Of a stretch of DNA of 10,739 nucleotides, positions 10,674-10,739 are shown in pieces. The position numbers and the translations under genes were made by a program. The stretch comes from Planctomycetaceae bacterium (GTDB taxonomy: Bacteria; Planctomycetota; Phycisphaerae; Phycisphaerales; SM1A02): contig JAIYCA010000138.1 in NCBI GenBank assembly GCA_027488265.1, positions 1 through 10,739 on the forward strand. The letters are read 5' to 3'. How positions within the stretch are numbered: the stretch's first letter is position 1; each line of letters starts with the position of its first letter. The notes under the pieces were generated by a model, which did no database searches, was not told the DNA's origin, and was given only the letters and a program-made list of their open reading frames with translations.

Positions 10674-10699
10674 GTTCGAGAGCACTGCGTGCCTCGAAC
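10674..10699 (-). promoter_or_regulatory. 11-bp bulged hairpin upstream of rplD
   Basis: On the transcribed strand GTTCGAG and CTCGAAC form the lower stem and GCAC with GTGC the upper stem, around a GCA loop, with a single-base T bulge on the 3' side. No U-tract follows, so it is not a standard terminator. It probably lies in the rplC–rplD spacer. Confidence 0.5.
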
Positions 10700-10739
10700 A
10701 TGGCTATGTACCTACAAACTTTTTCGTCACTCGCTTGCG

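Larger units (their letters stand above)
10529..10739 (-). other. Region upstream of rplD, no assignable gene
   Basis: rplC (L3) should lie here or just beyond the window. No L3 signature is visible in any minus frame. The window edge could hold the last codons of rplC, ending at a TAG at 10706–10704 (…RKRVTKKFVGT) or a TGA at 10729–10727, but neither can be verified. The rest is spacer holding three inverted repeats that are listed separately. No convincing −35/−10 promoter was found. Confidence 0.5.

Noticed and set aside
10704..10739. C-terminus of L3 (rplC) at the window edge
   Set aside because: Eleven codons ending KKFVGT before a TAG are plausible from position, but no L3 motif is visible and another frame also ends nearby, so no gene was called.

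Overview
The window is one uninterrupted stretch of a bacterial S10–spc ribosomal protein operon, with every gene on the minus strand (transcription runs from high to low coordinates). In order of transcription: rplD (L4), rplW (L23), rplB (L2), rpsS (S19), rplV (L22), rpsC (S3), rplP (L16), rpmC (L29), rpsQ (S17), rplN (L14), rplX (L24), rplE (L5), rpsN (S14), rpsH (S8), rplF (L6), rplR (L18), rpsE (S5), rplO (L15) and the first 200 codons of secY, which leaves the window at base 1. The order is the classical bacterial one except that rpmD (L30), normally between rpsE and rplO, is missing. The plus-strand reading frames are shadows of these genes.

Organism: a GC-rich bacterium. The L4 core (KGTGNARAG, then RTPIRKGGG), the six-residue longer L14 loop and the extended S5, S17 and L4 termini resemble Planctomycetota, perhaps Phycisphaerae. 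That assignment comes from memory of family patterns and is only moderately secure.

The genes together supply a large block of 50S proteins (peptidyl transferase region L2, exit tunnel L4/L22/L23/L24/L29, 5S rRNA binders L5/L18, central protuberance L16), 30S proteins (S3, S5, S8, S14, S17, S19), and the membrane channel SecY that docks at the tunnel exit.

Four junctions are tight: L4/L23 abut, L29/S17 overlap, L14/L24 are 2 bases apart and L22/S3 16 bases apart. Most others are unusually long for such an operon (about 70–170 bases). The long spacers carry (a) compact GC-rich hairpins, several ending 0–4 bases before the Shine-Dalgarno, and (b) short direct duplications of about 10–26 bases. 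None has the U-tract of an intrinsic terminator. In four of the five hairpins that contain non-Watson-Crick positions, the stem closes as G·U only on the transcribed strand, which suggests RNA structure.

Protein oddities: L2 has MSHHTHPHGGG where the near-universal MNPVDHPHGGG loop is expected; the short S14 keeps only two of its four zinc cysteines; S5 ends in an RGG box plus an Ala/Pro tail; L4 ends in a histone-H1-like Ala/Lys tail; S17 has an Ala/Ser/Thr-rich N-terminal extension and a GTG start. No promoter, intrinsic terminator, RNA gene, mobile element or CRISPR was found. The longest stretch without a confident gene is the 211 bases upstream of rplD.
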